A stretch of 64,000 nt of DNA from Pseudomonas sp. PDM05 (GCF_014851685.1 NZ_JACVAC010000008.1:1-64000), one strand, 5' to 3'. Positions 33,479-45,136 are shown, counted from the first letter of the stretch. Notes: a model not told the origin generated them from the letters alone. Program-made: numbers and translations.

Positions 33479-36319
33479 ATGACCGTTAACATCAGCACCG
33501 CCAACGAATTCATCGCCCGCCACATCGGCCCGCGCGCGCAAGACGAGCAACACATGCTCGCCAGCCTCGGTTTCGACTCCCTCGAAGCCCTGAGCGCCAG
33601 CGTGATCCCGGAAAGCATCAAGGGCACCAGCGTACTCGGCCTGGAAGACGGCCTGAGCGAAGCCGCGGCCCTGGCCAAGATCAAGGCCATCGCCGGCAAG
33701 AACCAACTGTTCAAGACCTACATCGGCCAGGGCTACTACAACTGCCACACGCCGGCGCCGATCCTGCGCAACCTCCTGGAAAACCCGGCCTGGTACACCG
33801 CCTACACGCCGTACCAGCCGGAAATCTCCCAAGGCCGCCTGGAAGCGCTGCTGAACTTCCAGACCCTGATCAGCGACCTTACCGGCCTGCCGATCGCCAA
33901 CGCCTCCCTGCTGGACGAAGCCACCGCCGCTGCAGAAGCCATGACCTTCTGCAAGCGCCTGAGCAAGAACAAGGGCAGCAACGCCTTCTTCGCCTCGATC
34001 CACAGCCACCCGCAAACCCTCGACGTGCTGCGCACCCGTGCCGAGCCACTGGGCATCGACGTGGTGGTGGGCGACGAACGCGAACTGACCGATGTCAGCC
34101 CGTTCTTCGGCGCCCTGCTGCAATACCCGGCCAGCAATGGCGACGTGTTCGACTACCGCGCACTGACCGAGCGCTTCCACGCCGCCAACGCCCTGGTGGC
34201 CGTGGCCGCCGACCTGCTGGCCCTGACCCTGCTGGCCCCGCCGGGCGAGTTCGGCGCCGACGTGGCCATCGGCAGCGCACAACGCTTCGGCGTGCCGCTG
34301 GGCTTTGGTGGCCCGCACGCGGCGTACTTCTCCACCAAGGATGCGTTCAAGCGCGACATGCCCGGCCGCCTGGTCGGTGTGTCCGTCGACCGTTTCGGCA
34401 AGCCGGCCCTGCGCCTGGCCATGCAGACCCGCGAGCAACATATCCGCCGCGAGAAAGCCACATCGAACATCTGCACCGCCCAGGTGCTGCTGGCCAACAT
34501 CGCCAGCATGTACGCCGTGTACCACGGCCCCAAAGGCCTGACCCAGATTGCCCAGCGTGTGCACCAGCTGGCCGCGATCCTGGCCAACGGCCTGGCTACC
34601 CTGGGTTTCAAGGCCGAGCAGCAAAACTTCTTCGACACCCTCACCCTCAACACCGGCGCCCACACCGCGGCCCTGCATGACAAGGCCCGCGCCCAGCGCA
34701 TCAACCTGCGTGTGGTAGACGCTGAGCGTCTTGGCGTTTCCGTGGATGAAACCACCACCCAGGCCGACATCGAAACGCTGTGGGCGATCTTCGCCGACGG
34801 CAAGGCCCTGCCGGACTTCAACGCCAGCGTCGACAGCACCCTGCCCGCCGCGCTGCTGCGCCAATCGCCGGTGCTCAGCCACCCGGTGTTCAACCGCTAT
34901 CACTCGGAAACCGAGCTGATGCGCTACCTGCGCAAACTGGCCGACAAGGACCTGGCGCTGGACCGCACCATGATCCCGCTGGGCTCGTGCACCATGAAGC
35001 TCAACGCCGCCAGCGAAATGATCCCGGTGACCTGGGCCGAGTTCGGCGCCCTGCACCCGTTCGCCCCGGCCGAGCAGAGCGCCGGCTACCTGGAGCTGAC
35101 CTCCGACCTGGAAGCCATGCTCTGCGCGGCCACAGGTTACGACGCGATCTCCCTGCAACCGAACGCCGGTTCCCAGGGTGAGTACGCCGGCCTCCTGGCG
35201 ATCCGCGCCTATCACCAGAGCCGTGGCGATGCGCGCCGCGACATCTGCCTGATCCCGTCGTCGGCCCACGGCACCAACCCGGCCACCGCCAACATGGCCG
35301 GCATGCGTGTGGTGGTGACCGCCTGCGATGCCCGCGGCAACGTCGACATCGAAGACCTGCGCGCCAAGGCCATCGAGCACCGCGATCAGCTCGCCGCAAT
35401 GATGATCACCTACCCGTCCACCCACGGCGTGTTCGAAGAAGGTATCCGCGAAATCTGCGGGATCATCCACGACAACGGCGGCCAGGTGTACATCGACGGC
35501 GCCAACATGAACGCCATGGTCGGCCTGTGCGCACCGGGCAAGTTCGGCGGCGACGTGTCCCACCTGAACCTGCACAAGACCTTTTGCATTCCCCACGGCG
35601 GTGGCGGCCCGGGCGTCGGCCCGATTGGCGTCAAAGCGCACCTCACGCCGTTCCTGCCGGGCCACGCGGCCATGGAACGCAAGGAAGGCGCGGTGTGCGC
35701 GGCGCCGTTCGGCAGCGCGAGCATTTTGCCGATCACCTGGATGTACATCAGCATGATGGGCGGTGCGGGCCTCAAGCGCGCTTCGCAGCTGGCAATCCTG
35801 AATGCCAACTACATTTCCCGTCGCCTGGAAGAGCACTACCCGGTCCTCTACACCGGCAGCAACGGCCTGGTCGCCCACGAATGCATCCTGGATCTGCGCC
35901 CATTGAAAGACAGCAGCGGCATCAGCGTGGATGACGTGGCCAAGCGCCTGATCGACTTCGGTTTCCATGCGCCAACCATGTCGTTCCCGGTGGCCGGCAC
36001 CTTGATGATCGAGCCGACCGAGAGCGAATCCAAGGAAGAACTGGACCGCTTCTGCAACGCCATGATCGCCATCCGCGAAGAAATCCGCGCAGTGGAAAAC
36101 GGCACCCTGGACAAGGACGACAACCCACTGAAAAACGCCCCGCACACCGCCGCTGAACTGGTCGGTGAATGGACGCACCCGTACACCCGCGAGCAAGCGG
36201 TGTACCCGGTGCCGTCGTTGATCGAAGGCAAGTACTGGCCGCCGGTTGGGCGCGTGGACAACGTGTTTGGTGATCGCAATCTGGTGTGCGCCTGCCCTTC
36301 CATCGAGAGCTACGCGTAA
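33479..36319 (+). CDS. gcvP: Glycine dehydrogenase (decarboxylating), P protein
   Basis: The 946-residue PLP enzyme decarboxylates glycine and passes the methylamine to lipoylated GcvH. The PLP lysine is in [20 protein letters not shown], and the N-terminal half carries RHIGP and the GYYNCHTP motif. It is full length for the fused single-chain form. It starts 11 bases after gcvH. Confidence 0.97.
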   Translation: MTVNISTANEFIARHIGPRAQDEQHMLASLGFDSLEALSASVIPESIKGTSVLGLEDGLSEAAALAKIKAIAGKNQLFKTYIGQGYYNCHTPAPILRNLLENPAWYTAYTPYQPEISQGRLEALLNFQTLISDLTGLPIANASLLDEATAAAEAMTFCKRLSKNKGSNAFFASIHSHPQTLDVLRTRAEPLGIDVVVGDERELTDVSPFFGALLQYPASNGDVFDYRALTERFHAANALVAVAADLLALTLLAPPGEFGADVAIGSAQRFGVPLGFGGPHAAYFSTKDAFKRDMPGRLVGVSVDRFGKPALRLAMQTREQHIRREKATSNICTAQVLLANIASMYAVYHGPKGLTQIAQRVHQLAAILANGLATLGFKAEQQNFFDTLTLNTGAHTAALHDKARAQRINLRVVDAERLGVSVDETTTQADIETLWAIFADGKALPDFNASVDSTLPAALLRQSPVLSHPVFNRYHSETELMRYLRKLADKDLALDRTMIPLGSCTMKLNAASEMIPVTWAEFGALHPFAPAEQSAGYLELTSDLEAMLCAATGYDAISLQPNAGSQGEYAGLLAIRAYHQSRGDARRDICLIPSSAHGTNPATANMAGMRVVVTACDARGNVDIEDLRAKAIEHRDQLAAMMITYPSTHGVFEEGIREICGIIHDNGGQVYIDGANMNAMVGLCAPGKFGGDVSHLNLHKTFCIPHGGGGPGVGPIGVKAHLTPFLPGHAAMERKEGAVCAAPFGSASILPITWMYISMMGGAGLKRASQLAILNANYISRRLEEHYPVLYTGSNGLVAHECILDLRPLKDSSGISVDDVAKRLIDFGFHAPTMSFPVAGTLMIEPTESESKEELDRFCNAMIAIREEIRAVENGTLDKDDNPLKNAPHTAAELVGEWTHPYTREQAVYPVPSLIEGKYWPPVGRVDNVFGDRNLVCACPSIESYA

Positions 36320-36343
36320 CCTGAGGCTGTACTCGGTCAAAAA

Positions 36344-36432
36344 TGTGGGAGCGGGCTTGCTCGCGAATGCGGTCTATCAGTTGATACAACTGTGATTGAC
36401 CCACCGCTTTCGCGAGCAAGCCCGCTCCCACA
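36344..36432. repeat. REP doublet (REPIN) between gcvP and sdaA
   Basis: Inverted copies of TGTGGGAGCGGGCTTGCTCG and the complement, ending at 36432, lie inside the operon. P. aeruginosa carries glyA2 at this place, as I recall. Confidence 0.9.
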
Positions 36433-36480
36433 TTTAACCGAGTGGGCCTTCAGAAAATAATAAGAAACCGGAGAACAACC

Positions 36481-37857
<1,377 letters not shown>

Positions 37858-37896
37858 CGCCTCAAGGCGCGCCAGCACGTTTTTCAGGAGCTGAAC

Positions 37897-39021
37897 ATGT
37901 CCACCGAAACCCTGTTGAAAACCCCACTGCATGCCCTGCACATCGAACTCGGCGCGCGCATGGTGCCCTTTGCCGGCTACGACATGCCGGTGCAATACCC
38001 ACTGGGCGTGATGAAGGAACACCTGCACACCCGTGAACAGGCCGGGTTGTTCGACGTGTCCCACATGGGCCAGATCCGCCTCACCGGCGCGAATGCCGCC
38101 AAGGCCCTGGAAACCCTGGTACCGGTCGACATCATCGACCTGCCGGTCGGCATGCAGCGCTACGCGATGTTCACCAACGAGCAGGGCGGCATCCTCGACG
38201 ACCTGATGGTGGCCAACCTGGGTAACGACGAACTGTTCCTGGTGGTCAACGCGGCCTGCAAGGACCAGGACCTGGCGCACCTGCGCAAACACATTGGCGA
38301 ACAATGCAGCATCGAACCGCTGTTCGAAGAACGCGCCCTGCTCGCCCTGCAAGGTCCGGCGGCGGTAAAGGTGCTGGCGCGCCTGGCGCCGGAAGTCACC
38401 AAGATGACCTTCATGCAGTTCGCCTCCCTGCGCCTGCTGGGGGTGGACTGCTATGTCAGCCGTTCGGGCTACACCGGTGAAGACGGTTTTGAAATCTCCG
38501 TACCCGCTGCCAGCGCCGAAAGCCTGGCCCGCAGCCTGCTGGCCGAGACCGAAGTCCAGCCCATCGGCCTGGGCGCCCGCGACTCCCTGCGCCTGGAAGC
38601 CGGCCTGTGCCTGTACGGCCATGACATGAACGCCGACACCACGCCGATCGAAGCCAGCCTGCTGTGGGCGATCTCCAAGGTCCGCCGCGCCGACGGCGCG
38701 CGTGCCGGTGGCTTCCCGGGTGCCGACCGCATCTTCACCCAACAGCAAGCCGGTGTGAGCCGCAAGCGTGTGGGCCTGCTGCCGCAAGAACGCACGCCGG
38801 TACGTGAAGGCGCAGAGATCGTCGACGAACACGGCACCGTGATCGGCAGCGTGTGCAGCGGCGGTTTTGGTCCGACCCTCGGCGGCCCGCTCGCCATGGG
38901 TTACCTGGACAGCGCATTCATCGCGCTGGACACTGAAGTCTCTGCGTTGGTACGTGGGAAAAAGGTGCCTCTTCGTGTAAGTAAAACGCCATTCGTCCCA
39001 CAGCGTTACTATCGTGGCTGA
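37897..39021 (+). CDS. gcvT: Aminomethyltransferase, T protein
   Basis: The 374-residue folate-binding enzyme releases ammonia from the aminomethyl-lipoyl group and makes 5,10-methylene-THF. The motifs [32 protein letters not shown] and [10 protein letters not shown] are present, the last with the catalytic Asp. AGGAGCTGAAC precedes ATG 37897. It is the last gene of the operon. Confidence 0.96.
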   Translation: MSTETLLKTPLHALHIELGARMVPFAGYDMPVQYPLGVMKEHLHTREQAGLFDVSHMGQIRLTGANAAKALETLVPVDIIDLPVGMQRYAMFTNEQGGILDDLMVANLGNDELFLVVNAACKDQDLAHLRKHIGEQCSIEPLFEERALLALQGPAAVKVLARLAPEVTKMTFMQFASLRLLGVDCYVSRSGYTGEDGFEISVPAASAESLARSLLAETEVQPIGLGARDSLRLEAGLCLYGHDMNADTTPIEASLLWAISKVRRADGARAGGFPGADRIFTQQQAGVSRKRVGLLPQERTPVREGAEIVDEHGTVIGSVCSGGFGPTLGGPLAMGYLDSAFIALDTEVSALVRGKKVPLRVSKTPFVPQRYYRG

Positions 39022-39042
39022 GTAACTGTTCCTATAAGTAAC

Positions 39043-39081
39043 GCGGTTGCGTTAATGCGCACTAATTTGTAACGCAACCGC
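39043..39081 (+). terminator. Hairpin after gcvT
   Basis: GCGGTTGCGTTA (39043-39054) pairs perfectly with TAACGCAACCGC (39070-39081) and is followed by CATAAAA. It is 21 bases after gcvT and probably ends or protects the operon transcript. Confidence 0.6.
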
Positions 39082-39412
39082 CATAAAACAGTGCATTGAC
39101 GATAGTCAATACATTAAGGAATATCCTATAACAAGTGATCAACTCTATCGAATAAGGCCAGTCCCGAACAGCCACCAAAGTGTCATAAAACCGAGCAAAC
39201 GCTGGGGTTTTGTCAGGGCTTGTATTTTACTTATTAGTTGGCGTAGAGTTTGCCCACTGTGTTTGCATGGGTCGCTTTGAACCTGGACCTGGGCAGTAGC
39301 TGAAGTAGTTGCGCTACAACCCGTTCGACGTCTTACTTTCCTGCAATCCAGTCCAGTACTCTTTCATGCGAAAGAGGCTGTCATTAATTTTTAGCGTCAA
39401 GGAAATAAGAAA
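39082..39412 (+). other. Long leader region of the cold-shock gene
   Basis: About 330 bases without a gene lie before the cold-shock ORF. Long structured 5' UTRs are typical of csp genes. A small hairpin CTTTCATGCGAAAG lies near 39361-39375. The promoter position cannot be fixed by eye. Confidence 0.5.
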
Positions 39413-39631
39413 ATGTCGGATAGCAAACGTCAGAGCGGCACCGTCAAGTGGTTTAACGACGAAAAAGGGTTTGGTTTTATCACTCCAGAAAGCGGCCCGG
39501 ATCTGTTCGTGCATTTCCGCGCTATTCAGGGCAACGGCTTCAAGAGCCTGAAAGAAGGCCAGAAAGTGACCTTCGTCTCGATCCAGGGCCAAAAAGGCCT
39601 GCAAGCAGACGAAGTACAAGCAGAAGGCTGA
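39413..39631 (+). CDS. Cold-shock protein (CspA family)
   Basis: The 72-residue cold-shock domain has RNP1 KGFGFITP and RNP2 LFVHFRAI, and starts [19 protein letters not shown]. It is a single-stranded nucleic acid chaperone. The similar domain at the end of the protein encoded at 57673 shares VHFRAI and KGLQA. It is followed by a strong terminator. Confidence 0.96.
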   Translation: MSDSKRQSGTVKWFNDEKGFGFITPESGPDLFVHFRAIQGNGFKSLKEGQKVTFVSIQGQKGLQADEVQAEG

Positions 39632-39645
39632 TCCTTCCTGCGACA

Positions 39646-39678
39646 AAAAGCCCCTGATATGACATCAGGGGCTTTTTT
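39646..39678 (+). terminator. Terminator of the cold-shock gene
   Basis: AAAAGCCCCTGAT/ATCAGGGGCTTTT forms a 13-bp stem with a 5-base loop and is followed by a T-run, 15 bases after the stop. Confidence 0.92.
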
Positions 39679-39725
39679 ATGGGCGTTATTCCGTACTATG
39701 GCTTTTTTCTCCAGAGAGCCCTGCC

Positions 39726-40214
39726 ATGTCCAAATCCCTGCTGAGCCCCCAGGGCGAATTTCCCGCCGTTGGCCTGGGCCGTCGTCTGGCAGCGATGTTC
39801 TATGACTTCCTGTTGTGCACCGCGCTGCTGATCGTCACCGCGTTTATCTACAAGCTGGTGTGGATGGCGTTTATCGGCGAAGCCAAGATGCGCACCCTGA
39901 CCGAATCCGGTGCGCTGGACGGCGATCCGTTGCTGTCGACGATTCTGTTTTTTGTGCTGTTTGGCTTCTTCGCCAAGTTCTGGACCCATTCCGGGCAGAC
40001 CCTGGGCATGCAGGTGTGGGGCGTGCGCGTGCAGAACGCCGACGGCTCGCGGATCAGCCTGTGGCAGGCGCTGCTGCGGTTTGTGGTGTCGATTGCGTCG
40101 TGGCTGTGCGTGGGGCTGGGGTTTGTCTGGTCGCTGTTTGATAAGCAAAAGCGCAGCTGGCATGACATCTATTCGGACACGCAGTTGGTGCGGATACCGA
40201 AGCAGAAGAAATAA
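39726..40214 (+). CDS. RDD-domain membrane protein
   Basis: The 162-residue inner-membrane protein belongs to the RDD family. R and D residues occur in the first helix (GLGRRLAAMFYDFLL), four or so TM segments follow, and RSWHDIYSDT closes the domain. RDD proteins are membrane modules proposed to act in transport. No specific role can be inferred from the context. Confidence 0.85.
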   Translation: MSKSLLSPQGEFPAVGLGRRLAAMFYDFLLCTALLIVTAFIYKLVWMAFIGEAKMRTLTESGALDGDPLLSTILFFVLFGFFAKFWTHSGQTLGMQVWGVRVQNADGSRISLWQALLRFVVSIASWLCVGLGFVWSLFDKQKRSWHDIYSDTQLVRIPKQKK

Positions 40215-40237
40215 CCCCGACCAAATGAAGATCCAAA

Positions 40238-40327
40238 TGTGGGAGCGGGCTTGCTCGCGAAGGCGGTGTATCAGTCAATCAATATATCGACTGACACTCC
40301 GCCTTCGCGAGCAAGCCCGCTCCCACA
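40238..40327. repeat. REP doublet (REPIN) between RDD gene and nadA
   Basis: Inverted copies of TGTGGGAGCGGGCTTGCTCG and the complement, ending at 40327, sit between two convergent genes. Confidence 0.9.
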
Positions 40328-40350
40328 TTTTTGGCCGAGTTCGCCTCAGG

Positions 40351-41409
40351 TCAGGCGTTACCGGCAAGCTTCAACCGCGCCGCCTGGGTGAAATCCAGCA
40401 TGCGCTTGAGCGGCCTTACCGCATGCGGAATCACCGACGGCTCAACGAAGATCTCGTTGCTGCCCTCACGCAGGCACTGCAATGTGCGCTCCAGCGTGTT
40501 CATCGCCATCCACGGGCAATGCGCGCAACTGCGGCATGCCGCGCCGTTACCGGCGGTGGGCGCTTCGACAAACACCTTGTCCGGGCACAGCTGCTGCATC
40601 TTGTAGAAGATGCCGCGGTCGGTCGCCACGATAAATGTCTTGTTCGGCAAACGCTGGGCGGCGGCAATCAGTTGGCTGGTGGAACCCACCGCGTCGGCCA
40701 GTTCGATCACCGCCGTCGGCGATTCCGGGTGCACCAGGATCGCGGCGTCCGGGTACAGCGCCTTCATGTCCTCCAGCTGCTTGGACTTGAACTCCTCATG
40801 GACGATGCATGCACCGTCCCACAGCAGCATGTCGGCACCGGTCTGGCGCTGGATGTAGGTGCCCAGGTGCTTGTCCGGGCCCCAGATGATGGTCTCGCCG
40901 TTGTCCATCAGGCTCTCGACGATTTCCAGCGCGCAGCTGGACGTCACCACCCAATCGGCGCGGGCTTTGACCGCCGCCGAGGTGTTGGCGTAGACCACCA
41001 CCGTGCGCTCGGGATGCTGGTCGCAAAACGCGGAAAACTCGTCCACCGGGCAGCCCAGATCCAGGGAGCACGTGGCTTCCAGGGTCGGCATGAGGATACG
41101 TTTTTCGGGGGTGAGGATCTTGGCGGTCTCGCCCATGAACCGCACGCCGGCGACCAGTACGGTCTTGGCCGGGTGGGCGGCGCCGAAGCGGGCCATTTCC
41201 AGGGAGTCGGAGACACAGCCGCCGGTTTCTTCGGCCAGGGCCTGAATCACCGGGTCGCAATAGAAGTGGGCAACCAGCACCGCGTCCTGGGCTTTGAGCT
41301 CGGCGGCAATGGCGGCGCGCAGGCTCGCCTCTTCATCGGCGCTGAGGGCCTTGGGCTGCTTGGCGTCGAGGTGGGCTTGAACCAGTAGGCGTTCGGAAAT
41401 TTGCGTCAT
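40351..41409 (-). CDS. nadA: Quinolinate synthase
   Basis: The 352-residue [4Fe-4S] enzyme condenses iminoaspartate with dihydroxyacetone phosphate in NAD synthesis. The motifs [39 protein letters not shown] and [13 protein letters not shown] hold the cluster cysteines. ATG 41409 is chosen because the family starts near [11 protein letters not shown]; the frame back to 41511 is not conserved. Confidence 0.96.
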   Translation of the reverse strand: MTQISERLLVQAHLDAKQPKALSADEEASLRAAIAAELKAQDAVLVAHFYCDPVIQALAEETGGCVSDSLEMARFGAAHPAKTVLVAGVRFMGETAKILTPEKRILMPTLEATCSLDLGCPVDEFSAFCDQHPERTVVVYANTSAAVKARADWVVTSSCALEIVESLMDNGETIIWGPDKHLGTYIQRQTGADMLLWDGACIVHEEFKSKQLEDMKALYPDAAILVHPESPTAVIELADAVGSTSQLIAAAQRLPNKTFIVATDRGIFYKMQQLCPDKVFVEAPTAGNGAACRSCAHCPWMAMNTLERTLQCLREGSNEIFVEPSVIPHAVRPLKRMLDFTQAARLKLAGNA

Positions 41410-41596
41410 GTTCGCAAGACCTGCAGGCGCAGTAGCGCGAAAGTCGAGTGTACCACCGGCTCTGGAGCCCATCGGGCGCCGCCGGACGAAGTGTTTTTGC
41501 TCATCAAGCACGGTTGAAACAGAAGCCGCGCAAGGCTACAGAATATCCAATCGATTCAAAAGCCCAATCTGGCGTTTGCACGTGCGTCTGTCGGGC

Positions 41597-41636
41597 AAAA
41601 AAAGGGAAGCCCCAGCAGCGGAGCTTCCCTTTTTTT
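41597..41636. terminator. Strong symmetrical terminator
   Basis: AAAAAAAGGGAAGC pairs with GCTTCCCTTTTTTT and gives T-runs on both strands. On the minus strand it lies 34 bases after the 54-aa ORF and so probably ends that unit before nadA. Confidence 0.88.
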
Positions 41637-41669
41637 GTCCCATGACGCGGCCCTCAGACCACCCGTGGA

Positions 41670-41834
41670 TCAATCTCCGCCGCCCATCAAGGCGCGCCCG
41701 TACCCGCCGGAAAAGCCCGGGCCGGTGCGCGGCAGCGGTTGCAAACCGGCCTGCAAGTGCTCGATGACAAACGTCACGTCCTCAATCAACGGCTGCGCCA
41801 GGGTAATCAAGCAAATGCCTAACGTTGCCTTCAT
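41670..41834 (-). CDS. Small 54-aa protein, unknown function
   Basis: A minus-strand ATG at 41834 is preceded by AGGGAGA, a good ribosome binding site. The frame runs 54 codons to TGA at 41672-41670 and is followed by a strong terminator. The product has a hydrophobic start (MKATLGICLITLAQPLIEDV), a short helix (FVIEHLQAGLQ) and a Gly/Pro/Arg-rich end (TGPGFSGGYGRALMGGGD). The first 15 residues could be a membrane anchor. It is divergent from an AraC-type gene that starts 36-74 bases away, a usual arrangement for a regulator and its target. I do not recognise the family. Confidence 0.55.
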   Translation of the reverse strand: MKATLGICLITLAQPLIEDVTFVIEHLQAGLQPLPRTGPGFSGGYGRALMGGGD

Positions 41835-41907
41835 GAACGTCTCCCTATTTCAATCAAACTGAGGATCAAATGAGCGGCCGCTGCGGATTGCCGGTCAACT
41901 GCGCCTG

Positions 41908-42486
41908 TTGATTGGCGAGAGCATGCTCAACAAATACATCGGCGAGCAGCGCACCCAGCAAATCCTCGGCAACGGCAACGTGCGCCAACTGGCATTCCAG
42001 AAAACCTCGGCCGCCAGCGCCAGCCATGCCAGCGCCCTGACCCGCTACCTCAACCACGGCGTGACCGGCACCCTGGACATGCACATTCACACCCTGAGCC
42101 TGCTCTGCGAACAGCTCAAGCTACTGAGCCCCGACGCGCTCTCGCAAAGCCTGCAATTCAGCGCGACCGACATCGAGAAACTCGAGCGCGCGCGCGACAT
42201 CATGATCGAGCAGATGGACCAGCCGCTGACCATCCCCTATCTCTGCGCGGCGGTCGGGCTCAACGAGTTCAAGCTCAAGGAAGGTTTGCACTACCGCTTC
42301 AACTCCACTGCGCACCGCATGCTCAACGAGATCCGCATGCGCAAGGCCTACACCTTGCTGGAAAGTGGCTGTCAGGTGGCCCAGGCGGCTTATCAGGTGG
42401 GGTACAAATTTCCGAATAACTTCAGCGCAGCGTTTACGCGGTTTTTTGGCAAACCGCCCAAGTCGGTGTTTGGCAAACGGCGCTGA
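41908..42486 (+). CDS. AraC-family DNA-binding protein, truncated or frameshifted at the 5' end
   Basis: The C-terminal AraC helix-turn-helix is intact (about residues 95-190 of the 192-codon frame; PYLCAAVGLNEFKLKEGL and AAYQVGYKFPNNFSAAFTRFFG). The N-terminal part has only about 90 residues, while PchR-type relatives have about 200. A well-placed GAGGA and ATG at 41870 lead into a frame that stops after 13 codons. The good frame is open from 41863 (SNERPLRIAGQLRLLIGES), so a one-base deletion near 41876 would explain the damage. Translation may begin at TTG 41908 or the gene may be dead. Confidence 0.6.
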   Translation: MIGESMLNKYIGEQRTQQILGNGNVRQLAFQKTSAASASHASALTRYLNHGVTGTLDMHIHTLSLLCEQLKLLSPDALSQSLQFSATDIEKLERARDIMIEQMDQPLTIPYLCAAVGLNEFKLKEGLHYRFNSTAHRMLNEIRMRKAYTLLESGCQVAQAAYQVGYKFPNNFSAAFTRFFGKPPKSVFGKRR

Positions 42487-42491
42487 GCCCG

Positions 42492-43361
42492 TCAAGGGTG
42501 CGTGGCGGGAGTCCGTTTGAAGGCTGCCTGGGCCTTGGGGTTGGTCAGGATGCTGTAGCGCGTGGTGCGCGAGACTTTCCGGGTAAGGAAGCGTTCGAAT
42601 ACGGGGTCGAAGATGGACCGTTGCAGATTCGGCTGCTCGTCCACCAGGTAACGCTCACAGAGCGCACGATAGGCTTCGAGGCTGACGAAGCGCTTGATCC
42701 AGAAGTGATAGAAGTAACCCATGGAGAAACCCAGGCTGAAGTCATGATCGATAACCGAATGCGCGCAGCACTCAAAATCGATTAGGCGCAGCTGACCGTC
42801 CGGCGCGATCAAGATGTTCTTGGGGTGGGGGTCCATGTGCACAAACCCTTCGGCGAGCATCTGCGCAAACAGTCGGAACACCTGTGGCAGTAGTGCAGCG
42901 GCCTGTTCAGGTTGCGCGACAAGACGATCATCCACACTGCAATGATCATCAAAAAAGCCCACCAGCAGGTACTCCTCTTTCAGGAACGGAAAGCGCGCTT
43001 TATAGCCGAACCCGGCGACGCGCGGCACGCTGGCTGACTTGGTGGACACCACGGACAGGTTGATGAACTCGTTGGTCAGGTCATGCAGGCCAAATGCACG
43101 TTTTAGCCCCAGGTAGTTCTGCAGCTGTTTTTTCCAGTGCTCAAGCTTGTTGTGCTTCAACACCCACCGGCGCTCGCCCTCCAGCAGGAACACCCCGCGC
43201 GTGGCCTCGGGTATGTCGAGGGTGGTGTGTTGTTCCGGTGCGGCGAGGAAGCGCTGGACCAGCGTGGAGAGTTCAGGCTGATAGCGGGGGTCGAAATAGA
43301 AGATTAGGTCGCCGAGGGGCGTGGTTTGGAATGCGCGGGTCATGCGGTTTAGGTGACGCAT
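42492..43361 (-). CDS. WaaP/Kdo-kinase-like protein kinase-fold protein
   Basis: The 289-residue protein has a kinase-like fold: lysine in RRWVLKHNKLE, the catalytic loop HMDPHPKNIL (HxDxxxxN) and metal-binding LIDFECC. This resembles lipopolysaccharide core heptose or Kdo kinases. AGGAAGG precedes ATG 43361. It is likely cytosolic and acts on an envelope sugar, but no LPS genes are nearby, so the substrate is open. Confidence 0.75.
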   Translation of the reverse strand: MRHLNRMTRAFQTTPLGDLIFYFDPRYQPELSTLVQRFLAAPEQHTTLDIPEATRGVFLLEGERRWVLKHNKLEHWKKQLQNYLGLKRAFGLHDLTNEFINLSVVSTKSASVPRVAGFGYKARFPFLKEEYLLVGFFDDHCSVDDRLVAQPEQAAALLPQVFRLFAQMLAEGFVHMDPHPKNILIAPDGQLRLIDFECCAHSVIDHDFSLGFSMGYFYHFWIKRFVSLEAYRALCERYLVDEQPNLQRSIFDPVFERFLTRKVSRTTRYSILTNPKAQAAFKRTPATHP

Positions 43362-43433
43362 TGGGCCTTCCTCACATGGGCTATCGGCTTTGGCTAAATC
43401 GTCCAGCTACGCAGGCTTACCTAAATCGCAAGC

Positions 43434-43482
43434 AAAAAAAAACCCGGAAATCCTCACTTGCGTGGGCCTTCCGGATTTTCTA
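43434..43482 (-). terminator. Terminator of tRNA-Lys
   Basis: Read on the minus strand, CCGGAA and TTCCGG arms (with flanking AT pairs) bracket a 20-base loop and are followed by a run of about ten T residues. Confidence 0.65.
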
Positions 43483-43494
43483 AACCGCCAAAAA

Positions 43495-43570
43495 TGGTGG
43501 GTCGTGTGGGATTCGAACCTACGACCAATTGGTTAAAAGCCAACTGCTCTACCAACTGAGCTAACGACCC
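43495..43570 (-). tRNA. tRNA-Lys (TTT)
   Basis: The minus-strand 76-mer starts GGGTCGTTAGCTCAGTTGG and ends with an encoded CCA. It has paired acceptor arms (GGGTCGT/ACGACCC), the anticodon loop CTTTTAA with anticodon TTT, and the T-loop GGTTCGAATCC. All cloverleaf features fit tRNA-Lys. Confidence 0.97.
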
Positions 43571-43633
43571 GCTGTGTGGTGGCGCGTATAATACTGATTT
43601 CTAAGGATTATTCAACACCTTATTTTAAAAAAA

Positions 43634-44323
43634 TCAGAAATAACGCGTTGGGTCAGTAATTCCGGCCGCTTGGAAGCCTTCTGCACGCAGTCGGCAGCTG
43701 TCGCATTTCCCACAAGCACGGCCGTCATCGTCTGCCTGGTAGCAGGAAACTGTCAGCGAATAGTCGACGCCAAGTCCTACGCCAGCCTTGACGATATCGG
43801 CTTTGCTGAGATTTTGCAGCGGCGCCAGGATGCGGAAGCCCTGCCCTTCTACACCGGCTTTGGTCGCCAGGTTGGCCATGCGTTCAAACGATTCGACGAA
43901 CTCTGGGCGGCAGTCCGGGTAACCGGAGTAGTCCACCGCGTTGACGCCGATAAAGATGTCGCGGGCGTTGAGCACTTCAGCCCAGCCCAGGGCCAGGGAC
44001 AGGAAGACGGTGTTGCGGGCCGGTACGTAAGTGACCGGGATGCCTTCGCCGGGTGTTTCCGGTACGTCGATGCTGCTGTCAGTGAGCGCCGAGCCGCCGA
44101 TGCCATTGAGGTTCAAGCCGATCACCTTGTGCTCGACCACGCCCATGTCGCGGGCGACGCGGGCGGCAGCGTTCAGTTCGGCGCGATGACGCTGGCCGTA
44201 GTCGAAGCTCATGGTGTAGCAGCTGTAGCCTTGCGCCTGCGCCATCGCGACCACGGTAGCGGAGTCGAGGCCGCCGGACAGGAGAATCACGGCGCGTTTT
44301 TGATCGTTGGTGTGCTCAGTCAT
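43634..44323 (-). CDS. queC: 7-cyano-7-deazaguanine synthase
   Basis: The 229-residue ATP-dependent amidoligase makes preQ0 for queuosine. The P-loop is [10 protein letters not shown], the zinc site is [20 protein letters not shown], and [13 protein letters not shown] is conserved. Its ATG follows the stop of queE at a one-base distance, so the two are co-translated. Confidence 0.97.
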   Translation of the reverse strand: MTEHTNDQKRAVILLSGGLDSATVVAMAQAQGYSCYTMSFDYGQRHRAELNAAARVARDMGVVEHKVIGLNLNGIGGSALTDSSIDVPETPGEGIPVTYVPARNTVFLSLALGWAEVLNARDIFIGVNAVDYSGYPDCRPEFVESFERMANLATKAGVEGQGFRILAPLQNLSKADIVKAGVGLGVDYSLTVSCYQADDDGRACGKCDSCRLRAEGFQAAGITDPTRYF

Positions 44324-44324
44324 G

Positions 44325-44972
44325 TCAGCGTCCTGGCTCGTCGTTCCAAAGGTATTTGTGCAACTGCAATTGCAGGCGCACCGGTAGATTGTCCGCCACC
44401 ACCCAATCGGCGAGGTCGCGTGCGTTCAGGTCGTGGTGGCTTGGAGAGAACAGCACCTCGCCCGCGCGACGGTCCAGGCCATACTGGATCAGCTTGGAGT
44501 TCGCCCAATCGTAATCATCACGGGAACAGATAACGAACTTGACCTGATCGTTGGCCGTCAGCAAGTCGATGTTCTCGTAGCGGTTGCGGTGCGATTCCTT
44601 GGAGTCCGGGGTCTTGAGGTCGACTACCCGGCTTACCCGCGGGTCGACCGCGGAAATATCCAGGGCGCCGCTGGTTTCCAGGGACACCTCGTAACCGGCA
44701 TCGCACAGCTGCTTGAGCAAAGGGATGGCATTGGGTTGCGCCAACGGCTCGCCGCCCGTCACGCAGACGTAGCGCGGCCGGTAACCGGCAACCTGTTCGA
44801 GGATGTCGTCGAGGGTACGCACGGTGCCACCACTGAAAGCGTAGGCGCTGTCGCAGTATTGGCAGCGCAACGGGCAACCGGTCAGGCGCACAAATACTGT
44901 GGGCAGGCCAGCGGTGCGCGTTTCACCCTGCAAAGAGTAAAAAACTTCGGTGATACGTAATGTGTCTTGCAT
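44325..44972 (-). CDS. queE: 7-carboxy-7-deazaguanine synthase
   Basis: The 215-residue radical-SAM enzyme has CPLRCQYCD (CxxxCxxC cluster motif), VCVTGGEPL for SAM binding, and YSLQGET at the start. It forms the deazaguanine ring of queuosine. ATG 44972 matches the conserved start [11 protein letters not shown]; a GTG three codons upstream is possible. Confidence 0.96.
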   Translation of the reverse strand: MQDTLRITEVFYSLQGETRTAGLPTVFVRLTGCPLRCQYCDSAYAFSGGTVRTLDDILEQVAGYRPRYVCVTGGEPLAQPNAIPLLKQLCDAGYEVSLETSGALDISAVDPRVSRVVDLKTPDSKESHRNRYENIDLLTANDQVKFVICSRDDYDWANSKLIQYGLDRRAGEVLFSPSHHDLNARDLADWVVADNLPVRLQLQLHKYLWNDEPGR

Positions 44973-45088
44973 AGTCGCCACGGGCGTAACAGCTAAACAG
45001 GCTGTCCGCCTCCGTCAGGCACTTCATGAGACCCCGCCAACGCGTAGACCCCAAGAAGCGTGTTTCATAAAAGGGCGTGGATTCTAAC

Positions 45089-45115
45089 GAAAAAACCCGC
45101 GCCAGGCGCGGGTTT
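45089..45115 (-). terminator. Terminator after cpoB
   Basis: On the minus strand AAACCCGCGCC and GGCGCGGGTTT form an 11-bp stem followed by a T-run, 22 bases past the cpoB stop. Confidence 0.88.
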
Positions 45116-45136
45116 CTTCTGAACGGGCTGCTTTGC

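Noticed and set aside
33446-36340. 964-codon open frame on the minus strand opposite gcvP
   Set aside because: Its product is rich in Gly, Ala, Val, Gln and His as expected from the antisense of a GC-rich gene; gcvP on the other strand is unmistakable.
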